Part shown: positions 27,463 through 36,266 of the stretch, one piece after another
Position numbering within the stretch: position 1 is the stretch's first letter
Layout of the letters: each line of letters starts with the position of its first letter
Assembly: GCF_017114945.1 (NCBI RefSeq)
Contig: NZ_JABXKQ010000142.1
Location: 1 to 64,000 of the forward strand
DNA: 64,000 nt
Direction of reading: 5' to 3'
Source: Nostoc sp. JL34
GTDB taxonomy: Bacteria; Cyanobacteriota; Cyanobacteriia; Cyanobacteriales; Nostocaceae
Position numbers and translations under genes: made by a program
Notes under the pieces: generated by a model
Seen by the model: the letters and a program-made list of their open reading frames with translations, nothing else
Database searches by the model: none
What the model was told of the DNA's origin: nothing

Positions 27463-27969
27463 ATGAGGAGAAACCCCATAGGATTACTACTTAGCGGAGT
27501 GATTGTCAGCTTCGGACTGTCATCATTGTTAGCTCAAGCACAAGAACAGGTTTCTGATGCCCAAGTTACGGCGATGGTAGAAGCGCTGCGACTAGCTGCA
27601 CCGCAGACTGGCATCGCAAATGATGGACTTTACAGTGAATGGCAAGTTAAACCAGAAACCCTAAAAGGCTGGTCGAAACATTGTCTCAAACAAGAACTAA
27701 CACCAACGCAGTTTGAAAACAGCCCCGCGACAGCACGCCAAGTTGTCTCTTGTATCACCCGCCGTGAGTTAAACAAGCAGTTTATCGCCAATAGTAATAA
27801 TGAAACCGCCGCTGTGCGTGGTGTCGGTTGTTGGTGGATGACTGGCAGCTATACAGGCTGTAACAGCGGATTTACTGCTGCCTATGTTCAAAAAGTTGTG
27901 GGTTTTTACCAGCAGCAGCGTTCAAAACCAGCAACCACTCCATCCCGATCGCCAAAGAAATCACCGTGA
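27463..27969 (+). CDS. Secreted protein of unknown function
   Basis: 168 aa from ATG 27463, which follows TCCAAAATC. An upstream in-frame extension to 27346 overlaps the decayed cyclase gene and is not believed. The N-terminus MRRNPIGLLLSGVIVSFGL with LAQAQ is a good signal peptide. The mature part has four or five Cys (HCLK, VSCITRR, GCWWMTGSYTGCNSG) that could form disulfides in the periplasm, and a basic Ser/Pro tail. No family is recognised. Proteins of this look are common and uncharacterised in Nostocales. Confidence 0.75.
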   Translation: MRRNPIGLLLSGVIVSFGLSSLLAQAQEQVSDAQVTAMVEALRLAAPQTGIANDGLYSEWQVKPETLKGWSKHCLKQELTPTQFENSPATARQVVSCITRRELNKQFIANSNNETAAVRGVGCWWMTGSYTGCNSGFTAAYVQKVVGFYQQQRSKPATTPSRSPKKSP

Positions 27970-28197
27970 TGTGGCAATGATTACGCGATCGCAATTAAGC
28001 AGAAATCAACCCTTACAGTATTGCTTCGTTCAATCTAATACGACGCATTTAACACCAACAGTTTCATATCTCACGATCAAGCGAACTTCAAACCGAGTTA
28101 AATACGCCTGTAATCAGCTTTTTAGTATTAAGTAGGTAGGCACGAAAAAATATGTAAAAATAAATAGGGAGAATGCATCTACCAAGGTAACTTAAAT

Positions 28198-28420
28198 ATG
28201 GACTCTCCTTTAAGAATATTCTTGACTGGTGAGCAACACCGAACTTTGTATTTTACCTTAGAAAAACACACACACCGCAGAAAGTCAAAGACTGAGCAGA
28301 AGTAATTATGTTGGAATTAGCTGCTGCTAGAGGGAAAATCAACTTCAAGTATTTAGACGAATCAGGTTTTTGTGCATAGAGCGAACCTGGTTATATCTAA
28401 GAAGTTATTTGAAAAGTGGT
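28198..28420 (+). pseudogene. IS630-family transposase remnant
   Basis: Conceptual translation gives MDSPLRIFLTGEQH, then after a stop and a frame change ELAAARGKINFKYLDESGF followed by C-A-stop-SEPGY. The YLDESGF block is the catalytic DE region typical of IS630/Tc1-like transposases; the stop stands where the family has Trp. Only a short central piece remains, with no inverted ends seen. Confidence 0.6.
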
Positions 28421-28458
28421 TGGCTGTAATTTAAGGCACTTGTTGATCCCTCCTAACC

Positions 28459-28562
28459 CAATACGGTTCAGTTAAGTCTTTTTTTTCTCCCCCTGCTTCC
28501 CCTACCTCCCCTGCTCCCTCTGCCTGCCTTAACAGATAAATTTCCTTAACTGAACTGTATTG
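28459..28562. mobile_element. MITE-like element, CAATAC(G/A)GTTC family, copy 3
   Basis: 104 bp with near-perfect ends CAATACGGTTCAGTTAAG and CTTAACTGAACTGTATTG. The centre is a CT-rich filler (CCCCTGCTTCCCCTACCTCC), different from copies 1 and 2, so the ends rather than the middle are conserved. Confidence 0.78.
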
Positions 28563-28723
28563 CCCCCTAACCCCATTTTTGAGGGGAAAATCGGAATCAA
28601 AGTCTCCCAATTTCTCAGGGGATTTAGGAGGATCTAGAAAGTTTTGCTACCGATAAGAGGACTTTTCAAACATCCTCTAACAAAGGATTGTTTGACCCTT
28701 GCCAATCCTGTTAGAATGCATCG

Positions 28724-29581
28724 ATGTCAAAAAAGCAACATCTCTTAAACAAAAAACCCGGTTGGTCTTTGGATGAGCGAGATCCAAAGTTCATAGAATC
28801 TCTGATGCCCCTGTTTGGCTTTTTGTATCACTACTATTTCCGAGTACAAACTAGTGGCTGGGATAATATTCCACCCCAAGAAAAAGTTCTGTTTGTCGGT
28901 TCGCACAATGGGGGACTCGCAGCACCCGACATGGCAATGATGATGTACGACTGGTTCCGACGATTTGGTGTCGAGCAACCCATTTATGGTTTGATGCATC
29001 CCAAGGCTTGGCAGGTTAGCACCCCATTAGCACAACTGGCCGCCAAAGCTGGAGCAATTATCGCCCATCCGAAGATGGCTTACACTGCCTTGCGCTCTGG
29101 AGCTAGTGTGCTAGTTTATCCAGGTGGAGCCGAAGATGTCTTTCGACCGTGTTATTTACGTAACAAAATTTATTTTGCGGGGCGGCAAGGATTTATCAAG
29201 TTAGCATTACGGGAAAATGTGCCGATTGTGCCTGTGATTTCCTGGGGTGCTCACGATACGCTGATTGTGATCGCTGACATTTACAAAGTTATGCATCAAC
29301 TCCATGAGTGGGGGATGCCTTGGCTGTTGGGGATTGATCCGGAAGTTTTTCCGATCTATCTGGGACTACCTTGGGGATTAGCAATTGGCCCATTACCCAA
29401 CATTCCATTACCTGTGCCCATGTACACACAGGTTTGTCCGCCAATTGTATTTGAACGCTACGGCGCTGAAGCAGCCAGCGATCGCCACTATGTCAATGAA
29501 TGTTATGAATTAGTTGTTAGTCAGATGCAGCAAGAGTTAGATCGCTTAGTGAAGCTAACTGCTAATGCTAATTCTCTATGA
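28724..29581 (+). CDS. Lysophospholipid/acylglycerol acyltransferase family protein
   Basis: 285-aa membrane-associated acyltransferase. GSHNGGLAAPDMAMMMYDWF contains the conserved His and Asp of the active-site block, and SVLVYPGGAEDVFRP is the glycine-rich block of DGAT2/PlsC-like enzymes. A later PIVPVISWGAH fits the substrate-binding motif. Family members transfer acyl chains to lysophosphatidate, diacylglycerol or phytol; the specificity here is not readable, although the YPGGAED block points towards the neutral-lipid side. Preceded by a repeat-filled spacer, with no operon partner. Confidence 0.87.
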   Translation: MSKKQHLLNKKPGWSLDERDPKFIESLMPLFGFLYHYYFRVQTSGWDNIPPQEKVLFVGSHNGGLAAPDMAMMMYDWFRRFGVEQPIYGLMHPKAWQVSTPLAQLAAKAGAIIAHPKMAYTALRSGASVLVYPGGAEDVFRPCYLRNKIYFAGRQGFIKLALRENVPIVPVISWGAHDTLIVIADIYKVMHQLHEWGMPWLLGIDPEVFPIYLGLPWGLAIGPLPNIPLPVPMYTQVCPPIVFERYGAEAASDRHYVNECYELVVSQMQQELDRLVKLTANANSL

Positions 29582-29869
29582 GCATCCATATAATTTAGTC
29601 TGCGGACTGCAAAGCAAAAGCTCTTCACGGGCTATTTTCAGCACTAAATCAAGTGTATTCTGGTTCGCTAGAGGAATCAATACAAAAGTTTCTGAACTGG
29701 AACAAAAAATCGCATACAGTAAGTCCATTAGTCAAATCAGACGGGAAAACCCCTTGAATTGGACTAGCAATATTGTGGCAAACAGTCCTTAACTTGCTAG
29801 GTTGCTTTGAAAATCCGAGCCGTTCGCAGTACTGGCAGATGTTACCAAAAAATTAATTTAACAACACTC

Positions 29870-30247
29870 ATGAAAACACTACTGAAAAGATCCGCGTTAC
29901 TCCTTGCTCTACCAATCAGTATCTTAGCTAATTTTTCCTTATCTGCTTCTGCTGATTCTACTGCTGGCATCATCCTGAGTACGAAATGCCAAGGTGGCTA
30001 CAACATCAATATTTGGCAGAATTATACTTCTGGTGAACTGCTCTATCGCGCGACCAATCCCAATGGTAATTTAAGTTTGGGCAAAGGAACTAAGCAAGCG
30101 ACAGAAGGTGTTCGAGTCTATAAGTTTCGGAATATAAATTATGAATATTGGGTTTGGGATGGCACGCTGGATAACCCGCAGTCTGGAACTTTAGAGGTGT
30201 ATAAAAACAATCGGCTCTTGATGCGGCAAACTTGTACGAAAAGTTAA
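29870..30247 (+). CDS. Small secreted protein of unknown function
   Basis: 125 aa from ATG 29870. The signal peptide is MKTLLKRSALLLALPISIL with an ASA-DS cleavage site. The mature part has two Cys (TKCQGGY and QTCTKS near the end) that could pair, and WQNYTSGELLYRATNPNG, YEYWVWDGTLDN and LEVYKNNRLLMRQTC, which read like a small beta-sandwich. No family name is known to me. The in-frame extension to 29807 lacks a signal and is not chosen. Confidence 0.75.
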   Translation: MKTLLKRSALLLALPISILANFSLSASADSTAGIILSTKCQGGYNINIWQNYTSGELLYRATNPNGNLSLGKGTKQATEGVRVYKFRNINYEYWVWDGTLDNPQSGTLEVYKNNRLLMRQTCTKS

Positions 30248-30522
30248 ATCTTCTAGCGGGTGTTATGCATTTTTTCTTAATCAATTCATAATTTACCAAT
30301 CTAGCAACCTTATAACCAAAAAAACTGGTAAAAAATCTCAGATTACTACTCCAGACTGACTGTTGCTAATAGCTGTGCCGATACTGACTAAATTTTTTCA
30401 GATTTTTACCAACTTTTATGGTAAAAATCTGAAAATCTGGTAATAATAATGCATCGGGTGTTTTTTAGTACCAACGATTTCAGGAATCAAGTTGGTCTAA
30501 TAGTATTTGAGGTGTGAGGTTG
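30248..30522. other. Upstream region of the porin gene
   Basis: About 275 non-coding bases carrying a strong inverted repeat (30395-30435) and related half-motifs TGGTAAAAAATCTCAGATT (about 30327) and TCTGGTAATAAT (about 30436). Probably the promoter/operator region of the SLH porin. Confidence 0.5.
30395..30435. promoter_or_regulatory. 17-bp inverted repeat upstream of the porin gene
   Basis: TTTTCAGATTTTTACCA at 30395-30411 and its exact reverse complement at 30419-30435, separated by 7 nt. It sits 88 bp before the porin ATG. Either an operator for a dimeric regulator or an RNA hairpin. Iron (Fur-type) or other metal control is conceivable given the porin, but the sequence is not a recognisable Fur box. 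Confidence 0.55.
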
Positions 30523-32367
30523 ATGTCTGGTTTTTTACATAATTCATTGTTGATTGCTCCAATATTATTAACAGTTAGTCTGATCAATGCTCAAGGTGCA
30601 TCAGCTATTCCAACAGATACACAGACTACTCAGTTTCAGGCAAAAGAAGGTGTGGTTGCTCAAACAGATAATCAAGCTGTTTTAACTGCACCTATCGGCG
30701 TTAGTTCATCTGACCAGATCCAGCAGTTCAATGATGACAGCAATAAAAATCCGAACTCAGTCATGAGTCAGGTTACTTCAGTCTCTCAACTATCTGATGT
30801 GCAACCTACAGATTGGGCATTCCAGGCTTTACAATCTTTAGTTGAGCGCTACGGTTGTATAGCTGGATATCCTAATGGCAGCTTCCAAGGAAATCGGGCA
30901 ATGACTCGTTATGAGTTTGCCGCAGGTCTTAATGCTTGTCTGAATCGGGTTAATGAATTGATTGCTACTAGCACAGCAGATTTAGTCACAAAAGAAGACT
31001 TAGAAACCTTGCGAAAATTGCAAGAAGAATTCGCTGATGGACTAGTTGAAATACGGGGACGGATAGATGGGTTGGAAGCTCGTAATGCAAACCTGGAAAA
31101 TCAACAATTTTCAACTACTACCAAGTTAAATGCAGAAATAATTTTCTCTGTTGGGAGTGTGTTTGGTGGGGATAGAGCGCTAGACTCCGATCGCTGGAGA
31201 AGAATTGAAGCAGCTCCTGTGGGTGCAGCTAGAGAGGCTGCAAGAGCTAACGAGTATACAGCATCGGGTGGACGAAGGCTTCAGGACAACGCAATTTTCA
31301 GCGATCGCATCCGCTTGAATCTAATTAGTAGTTTCACTGGCAAAGACCAGTTGTTTACCCGTTTAGAAGCGAACAACACCACAGCCTTTAGTGGGGCAGT
31401 CACAGGTACAAACATGACCCGTGTATCGTGGGACGGGAACAACGACAACAACATTGTACTGGGCAAATTATATTATCGCTTCCCGGTAGGTGACAAAATC
31501 AATGTGATTGTTGATGCTATTGGTGGGGAGTTCTACGACAACTTCAACACTATTAACCCTTTATTGTCCTCAACCCCGATTGGATCTCTTTCGCGGTTTG
31601 GTCGATTCTCTCCTATTTACCGCGCCAGTAATACGGGTTCTGCTAGTAATACAGGTTCAGGAGTCAGCGCCATATTTAAATTGAGCGACGCGATTACTTT
31701 ATCTGGGGGTTATCTTGCTAGGAGAGCTAATGATCCTAGTGCTGGTGCAGGGCTATTTGATGGTAGTTATGGTGCTTTAGCTCAATTAGCATTCCAGCCC
31801 AACCAAAACTTAACTCTTGCTTTGAGCTATGCACACTCTTACTTTACTGGTAGTAATAATGATGTTTCCGTTTCAGGGGCTTACGGTAGTGTTTTCGCTA
31901 ATACCCCATTTGGTGCTGGTGTTGCCACTTCAGCTAATCATTATGGGATAGAAACCAGTTATCGTTTCAATCCCCAATTGGTACTTTCTGGTTGGGTAGG
32001 GTATAGTCAAGCGATCGCAGAGGTTACTTCTGGTGCAAATGTTAATAGAGGTGATAAGGCAGACATCTGGAACTGGGCGATCACTTTAGCTTTCCCTGAT
32101 TTAGGCAAAAAGGGTAACTTGGGAGGTTTAATCTTTGGTCAACCACCCAAGGTGACGAGTAATGACTTTGGCCCTGCTGTTCTTACTGCTACTAGTAATC
32201 TTCGTGAAGATAGCGATACATCTTTCCATTTAGAAGGATTATATCGCTACCAAGTGAATAACAATATCTCAATTACACCAGGCTTGATTGTGATATTGAA
32301 CCCAGAACAGAACAGCAATAATGACACTATCTATACAGGAGTTGTTCGTACTACATTCCGATTCTAG
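30523..32367 (+). CDS. Iron uptake-type porin with SLH domain (OprB-like)
   Basis: 614-aa outer-membrane porin. A signal peptide (LLIAPILLTVSLINAQGASA) is followed by an SLH domain (VSQLSDVQPTDWAFQALQSL, ERYGCIAGYPNGSFQGNR, MTRYEFAAGLNACLNRV) that tethers to peptidoglycan, and a coiled coil (LVTKEDLETLRKLQEEF). An OprB-type beta-barrel then runs to the terminal VVRTTFRF, with a C-terminal Phe as BAM requires. Cyanobacterial members of this family pass inorganic ions including iron. ATG 30523 was chosen over GTG 30514, which adds three residues. A palindromic site upstream hints at regulation. No TonB box is seen. Confidence 0.9.
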   Translation: MSGFLHNSLLIAPILLTVSLINAQGASAIPTDTQTTQFQAKEGVVAQTDNQAVLTAPIGVSSSDQIQQFNDDSNKNPNSVMSQVTSVSQLSDVQPTDWAFQALQSLVERYGCIAGYPNGSFQGNRAMTRYEFAAGLNACLNRVNELIATSTADLVTKEDLETLRKLQEEFADGLVEIRGRIDGLEARNANLENQQFSTTTKLNAEIIFSVGSVFGGDRALDSDRWRRIEAAPVGAAREAARANEYTASGGRRLQDNAIFSDRIRLNLISSFTGKDQLFTRLEANNTTAFSGAVTGTNMTRVSWDGNNDNNIVLGKLYYRFPVGDKINVIVDAIGGEFYDNFNTINPLLSSTPIGSLSRFGRFSPIYRASNTGSASNTGSGVSAIFKLSDAITLSGGYLARRANDPSAGAGLFDGSYGALAQLAFQPNQNLTLALSYAHSYFTGSNNDVSVSGAYGSVFANTPFGAGVATSANHYGIETSYRFNPQLVLSGWVGYSQAIAEVTSGANVNRGDKADIWNWAITLAFPDLGKKGNLGGLIFGQPPKVTSNDFGPAVLTATSNLREDSDTSFHLEGLYRYQVNNNISITPGLIVILNPEQNSNNDTIYTGVVRTTFRF

Positions 32368-32390
32368 ATAATTTTGCATTAATTAAAAGG

Positions 32391-32468
32391 ACGGCAGTCG
32401 TTACAACAGGGAGACAGTCTGCTAGGTGGCTTTGCCGACTTGGTTTCCCGAATTATGGAGACTGCCGT
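32391..32468. repeat. Inverted-repeat element between convergent genes
   Basis: ACGGCAGTC at 32391-32399 pairs with GACTGCCGT at 32460-32468, and the interior (GGGAGACAGTCTGCTAGGTG) can fold further. It lies between the porin gene and the hybrid kinase, which converge, so it may act as a bidirectional terminator or be a small dispersed repeat. Confidence 0.5.
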
Positions 32469-32525
32469 TGCAGAAGGAAATATGAATTTTTCCCCAAATA
32501 TTGTTCTGAAATGTGGCTTGTTTAC

Positions 32526-35500
32526 TTATTTTCTGGAAGTCCCTAATCTGATAATTTCTTCAAAATTAAATAAGTTTACGAGATTGGTCAGCGCCTTGAT
32601 CAGGTGATCGTGCTGCTCAGGAATTTGTTTAATCAGTATTAGAACTTCTTTGGCATTTATTCGGAGCGCCGCTTGACGCAGTTGCTCAATCCAGTCGCTG
32701 GGCATTACGCTTAAATCTGCGATCGTTAATAAATCAGGTGTGCAGGATGAAGCATCAGCAGGCCAAGATGCTTTTTCCTGGTTTTCCAGTTCATCAGCAT
32801 AAACATAGCGAACACCCAAATGTTCAGCCATCTTTTCAAAAATTACGGTCGTCCGAAATGGCTTACGCACAAAGTCATCAAAGCCCACAGATAGCGCAGT
32901 CAAGCGGTCTTCCTCAAATGCACTGCCGGTTAAGGCGATAATCACCGGGGCTTGAGCATCTGACGCTTTAATATGTTTGGTTGCCTCAAATCCGTTCATG
33001 ATTGGCATCCGCAGATCCATCCAGATGATGTTAGGCGACCAGCTTTGCCAAAGGTCGATCGCAGCTTGACCATTTACTGCCTCCCGCACCTCAAAGCCAA
33101 TGGGAGTTAATAACTCAACCAGAAGCTGCCGATTTTCCAGTTTGTCCTCGACAATCAGAATCCGATAGCTGGGTTGTCCCTTTTCTAAACCAATAACTTG
33201 CCGACTCGGTACAGGTGTTGGCAAGGTATCCAGAATTACTGCACGAGTTCGGATATCAAAGCTAAAAATTGAGCCTTTTCCTACCGTGCTATTCACCGTT
33301 ATATCTCCGCCCATCAGCCGCACAAATCGCTGGCTGATGGGTAATCCAAGTCCAGTACCTTCCTGAGCTTTTTGTCCCGCCTCTGTTTGGACAAATGCCT
33401 CAAATAGGCGATTAAAGTCAGAGTTCGCAATGCCGCAACCCGTATCTTCAACGCTGAAGTTCAGGGTGATGGGTGCATCCGGTATGATGTTTGGGTTAAG
33501 AGTTTCTACCCGCAAACTTACTTGACCGATTTGGGTAAACTTAATTGCGTTTCCTAATAGATTAACCAGAACTTGACGCAATTTACTTTCATCGGCACAG
33601 ATGTATTGGGGAATTGTAGGCGATCGCTCCAAAATGAGTTTTAACCCTCTTGAGCGGGCTTTCAAAGCAAACATCTGCTGAAGTCGATCCAAAAGCCCGT
33701 AGAGATCAAAATTTGTTTCGTTGAGAGTGACTCGACCTGCTTCAATTTTGGACATTTCCAAGACATCATTGATTAAGGTCAGTAAGTCTTCGCCACTACG
33801 GTTGATCGTATCAAGATACTCCTGCTGCTGTGAGTTGAGCGATTGATTCCGCAGTAGCAGTTGCGTAAAGCCAAGGATGATGTTGAGAGGAGTCCGCAGT
33901 TCATGGCTCATGTTGGAGAGAAATTGGCTTTTGGCAAGGTTGGCAGCATCTGCGGTTTCTTTAGCTTGCTTGAGCGCGGCTTCGGTTTTTTTCAGCTTGG
34001 TGATATCACGAGCAACCCAAAGGACTGCGTTGTCAGATAATGGCGAAACACTAGCTAAATACCAAGTTTCTCGATTTTTGATTGACAAGTGGTATTCAAC
34101 AAAAACATTCTTGCGACTTCCATCAGGGTTTCTGGGTTCTTCTCTCAGATGCAACGCTTGCTGAATGGCATCGACTATTAAATTGGCGATTTCTTGAGGT
34201 AAAACTTCATGAACTTTTTTGCCAACACGATCTATATCAGGTTTGTAAGCGAAGGATTGGGTTAGCACATACTTCGTTTGCACATATTTTAGATAACGAC
34301 CTTCGGCATCAAAAACCACTACCATATCGGTCATAGCAGCGAACATTAACCGCAGTTCTGCCTCGGATGTTTTTAGTGCCGCCTCTACTTGTTGGCGACC
34401 CCTTTGGGCAGCTTCGCTAACACGAATTTCCCGCTGAAGTTGGGTATTTTTCTCACCGAGTTCTCTGGTGCGTTGCGTGACTCGGCTTTCTAATTCCTCG
34501 TTGGTTCGTGCTAGGGCTAAAAAAGATTCACGCAACTGATGTGCCATTTGGTTAAAAGACTGCGCCAAAGAGTTTAGCTCGGTTGTACTGTTTACAGAAA
34601 CCTTTTGGTCTAAGTTTCCTGCTGCGATCGCTCTTGCTGTACTTCCCAGTTGGAGAATCGGTTGTGTGATCCAGCGAGCTGTAAAAATGCCCAATCCGGT
34701 TGCGAGTGCAAACGCACCTAGACAAAGCACAATTGTGGTGTCAGTATTCGCATTGATTTGATCCATGAAATCTGCTTCTGGAACAACCACAACGATCAGC
34801 CAGTCCAACCCCTGCTCATTCTTCATTGGTACAATCTGTAAAAATTGCCGTTTACCCCCAATGTCAAAATCTAGTTGTTGTTTTTCGATAATTTGGGTTA
34901 AGTTTCCAAAGCGTTGCTGCAAATATTCAGCAGTGTGTCGTGTCAAAATATCACTGCTGGCGATCGCCTGAACTCGAATCGGATTCTGCGCTGTGATTGG
35001 ATCTGTGGGATTTTCAATTATGTAGGGTTGTTGAGTGGCGGAACTGCCAACCAGCAATCCTGTTTGGCGTTCCAAAATGAAGGTTTCGCCGGTTCGCCCG
35101 ATTTTTAGACTCCGCAGATATTGACTAATTCCCGTGAGTGAAAAATCGACAGCAGCAACACCTAGCAGATTGCCGCGATTATCATAAATGGGTAAGCTGG
35201 CATTCAGCACATATTTAGGTGTGGCAAACAGTTTATAAATTCCACCCCAGTTGGCTGTCTTAGACTTAACTGCCGATTCATACCAAGGACGAGTCCGCGG
35301 ATCGTAATTAGGCTTGGATCTTAAAAGTTTAGTGTAATGTCCCGGTTGGTCTGCGGCATAAATCCGAATTTCATGCCCTGTGGACTCCCCTGAAAGTTTC
35401 ACCTGAAAGCGGCCATCATCTGCTCTTTCAACTGCAACGTGTTCTCCATATTGCGACCCTACATAAACTGCTGTCACCGTGTCAAACGTCTTTAGTTGAT

Positions 35501-35810
35501 ACCAAAGGTGCTGTTCTAATGTTGATAATTTTTGGATATTAACTTCACCCAATTGAATAGCATTAGCATTTAGTTGATTTATTTGATGAGGCGTTTCAAC
35601 ATATATTTGCAGGTATTGCTGGATTCGAGCCGTGATCTCATTGCGGAGTTGGATTGCAACTTCGTTAACTGCCCGTTGTCCATTGTGTATTGATAGCCAC
35701 CCAGTTAGCCCCACGGCTAGAGAAATTTGCAGTATAAACGGCACTACAAGAATGTGGCGTAACTGCACATTTTTAGTCAGCTTTGAAGCTTGAAGGGTGA
35801 GAAAATGCAT
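32526..35810 (-). CDS. Hybrid sensor histidine kinase/response regulator (Cache-HAMP-PAS-HisKA-HATPase-REC)
   Basis: About 1094-aa membrane kinase; residue numbers here count from the upstream ATG at 35837. A first TM near residue 35 (ILVVPFILQISLAVGLTGW) and a second near 375 (IVLCLGAFALATGLGIF) bracket a dCache-type periplasmic domain (YDPRTRPWYESAV, YVLNASLPIYDNRGNLLGV). HAMP, a coiled coil, PAS (about 495-610), HisKA with phospho-acceptor His in SNMSHELRTPLN (H645), and HATPase (DTGCGI, GTGLGLPIS) follow, then a REC domain with D941 in IIWMDLRMP. The ligand is unknown but Cache sensors bind small molecules. ATG 35810 (MHFLTLQ) looks better than 35837. The C-terminal RLGTSRK coincides with a GGGACTTCC sequence like the repeat ends elsewhere. 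A two-component gene pair lies divergently 450 bp away. Confidence 0.9.
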   Translation of the reverse strand: MHFLTLQASKLTKNVQLRHILVVPFILQISLAVGLTGWLSIHNGQRAVNEVAIQLRNEITARIQQYLQIYVETPHQINQLNANAIQLGEVNIQKLSTLEQHLWYQLKTFDTVTAVYVGSQYGEHVAVERADDGRFQVKLSGESTGHEIRIYAADQPGHYTKLLRSKPNYDPRTRPWYESAVKSKTANWGGIYKLFATPKYVLNASLPIYDNRGNLLGVAAVDFSLTGISQYLRSLKIGRTGETFILERQTGLLVGSSATQQPYIIENPTDPITAQNPIRVQAIASSDILTRHTAEYLQQRFGNLTQIIEKQQLDFDIGGKRQFLQIVPMKNEQGLDWLIVVVVPEADFMDQINANTDTTIVLCLGAFALATGLGIFTARWITQPILQLGSTARAIAAGNLDQKVSVNSTTELNSLAQSFNQMAHQLRESFLALARTNEELESRVTQRTRELGEKNTQLQREIRVSEAAQRGRQQVEAALKTSEAELRLMFAAMTDMVVVFDAEGRYLKYVQTKYVLTQSFAYKPDIDRVGKKVHEVLPQEIANLIVDAIQQALHLREEPRNPDGSRKNVFVEYHLSIKNRETWYLASVSPLSDNAVLWVARDITKLKKTEAALKQAKETADAANLAKSQFLSNMSHELRTPLNIILGFTQLLLRNQSLNSQQQEYLDTINRSGEDLLTLINDVLEMSKIEAGRVTLNETNFDLYGLLDRLQQMFALKARSRGLKLILERSPTIPQYICADESKLRQVLVNLLGNAIKFTQIGQVSLRVETLNPNIIPDAPITLNFSVEDTGCGIANSDFNRLFEAFVQTEAGQKAQEGTGLGLPISQRFVRLMGGDITVNSTVGKGSIFSFDIRTRAVILDTLPTPVPSRQVIGLEKGQPSYRILIVEDKLENRQLLVELLTPIGFEVREAVNGQAAIDLWQSWSPNIIWMDLRMPIMNGFEATKHIKASDAQAPVIIALTGSAFEEDRLTALSVGFDDFVRKPFRTTVIFEKMAEHLGVRYVYADELENQEKASWPADASSCTPDLLTIADLSVMPSDWIEQLRQAALRINAKEVLILIKQIPEQHDHLIKALTNLVNLFNFEEIIRLGTSRK

Positions 35811-35837
35811 ATCCGAACTCCTGAAATTAAACAGCAA

Positions 35838-36266
35838 TGTTGGGGTACGAATACTGACCCAGAAGCTTCTTAATTTTGATAAATTTTATGGAGTAATTAT
35901 AGAATATGAACTATCTAAAATGATATTACCCTCTTGGGTAATATTGAAACTTTTTATAATCAAGCTAAAAAGCAGATAACAAGAGGATTATAACTAGATT
36001 TTAAAATTGTAAAGCAACTAAAAGCAAATTTGATTCCGTACTCAATTTATTTTTAATTACTTCCAATAAAAACAATTTAAGTAGATAGACTGGTATCAAA
36101 ATAACAATATAAATAAATGTAAATTAATCAGCACCTTTGCAATCACAAATATGATCAATAGATTTGTTACGCAGATGGAATTTTGTATTACTTATAATCG
36201 ACAATTTCTGTAGAATGCGTTATCAGTAGCTTGATAATTGACAATTCTCTTAGCCCTTTGAGAAGT
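35838..36266. other. Divergent intergenic region between two signalling loci
   Basis: About 430 AT-rich bases presumably with promoters for both the hybrid kinase (minus) and the REC-kinase gene (plus). No ORF or recognisable operator was found. Confidence 0.5.

Larger units (their letters stand above)
27970..28723. other. Gene-poor stretch with IS remnant and MITE
   Basis: Beyond the IS630 remnant (28198-28420) and the MITE-like element (28459-28562), it holds a CCCCTAACCCC...AGGGGATTTAGGAGG segment at 28563-28635 of the same style as the repeat inside nnr. No intact gene. Confidence 0.6.

Noticed and set aside
29565-29792. 75-codon plus-strand frame after the acyltransferase
   Set aside because: Overlaps the acyltransferase end, has no family resemblance and no ribosome site.
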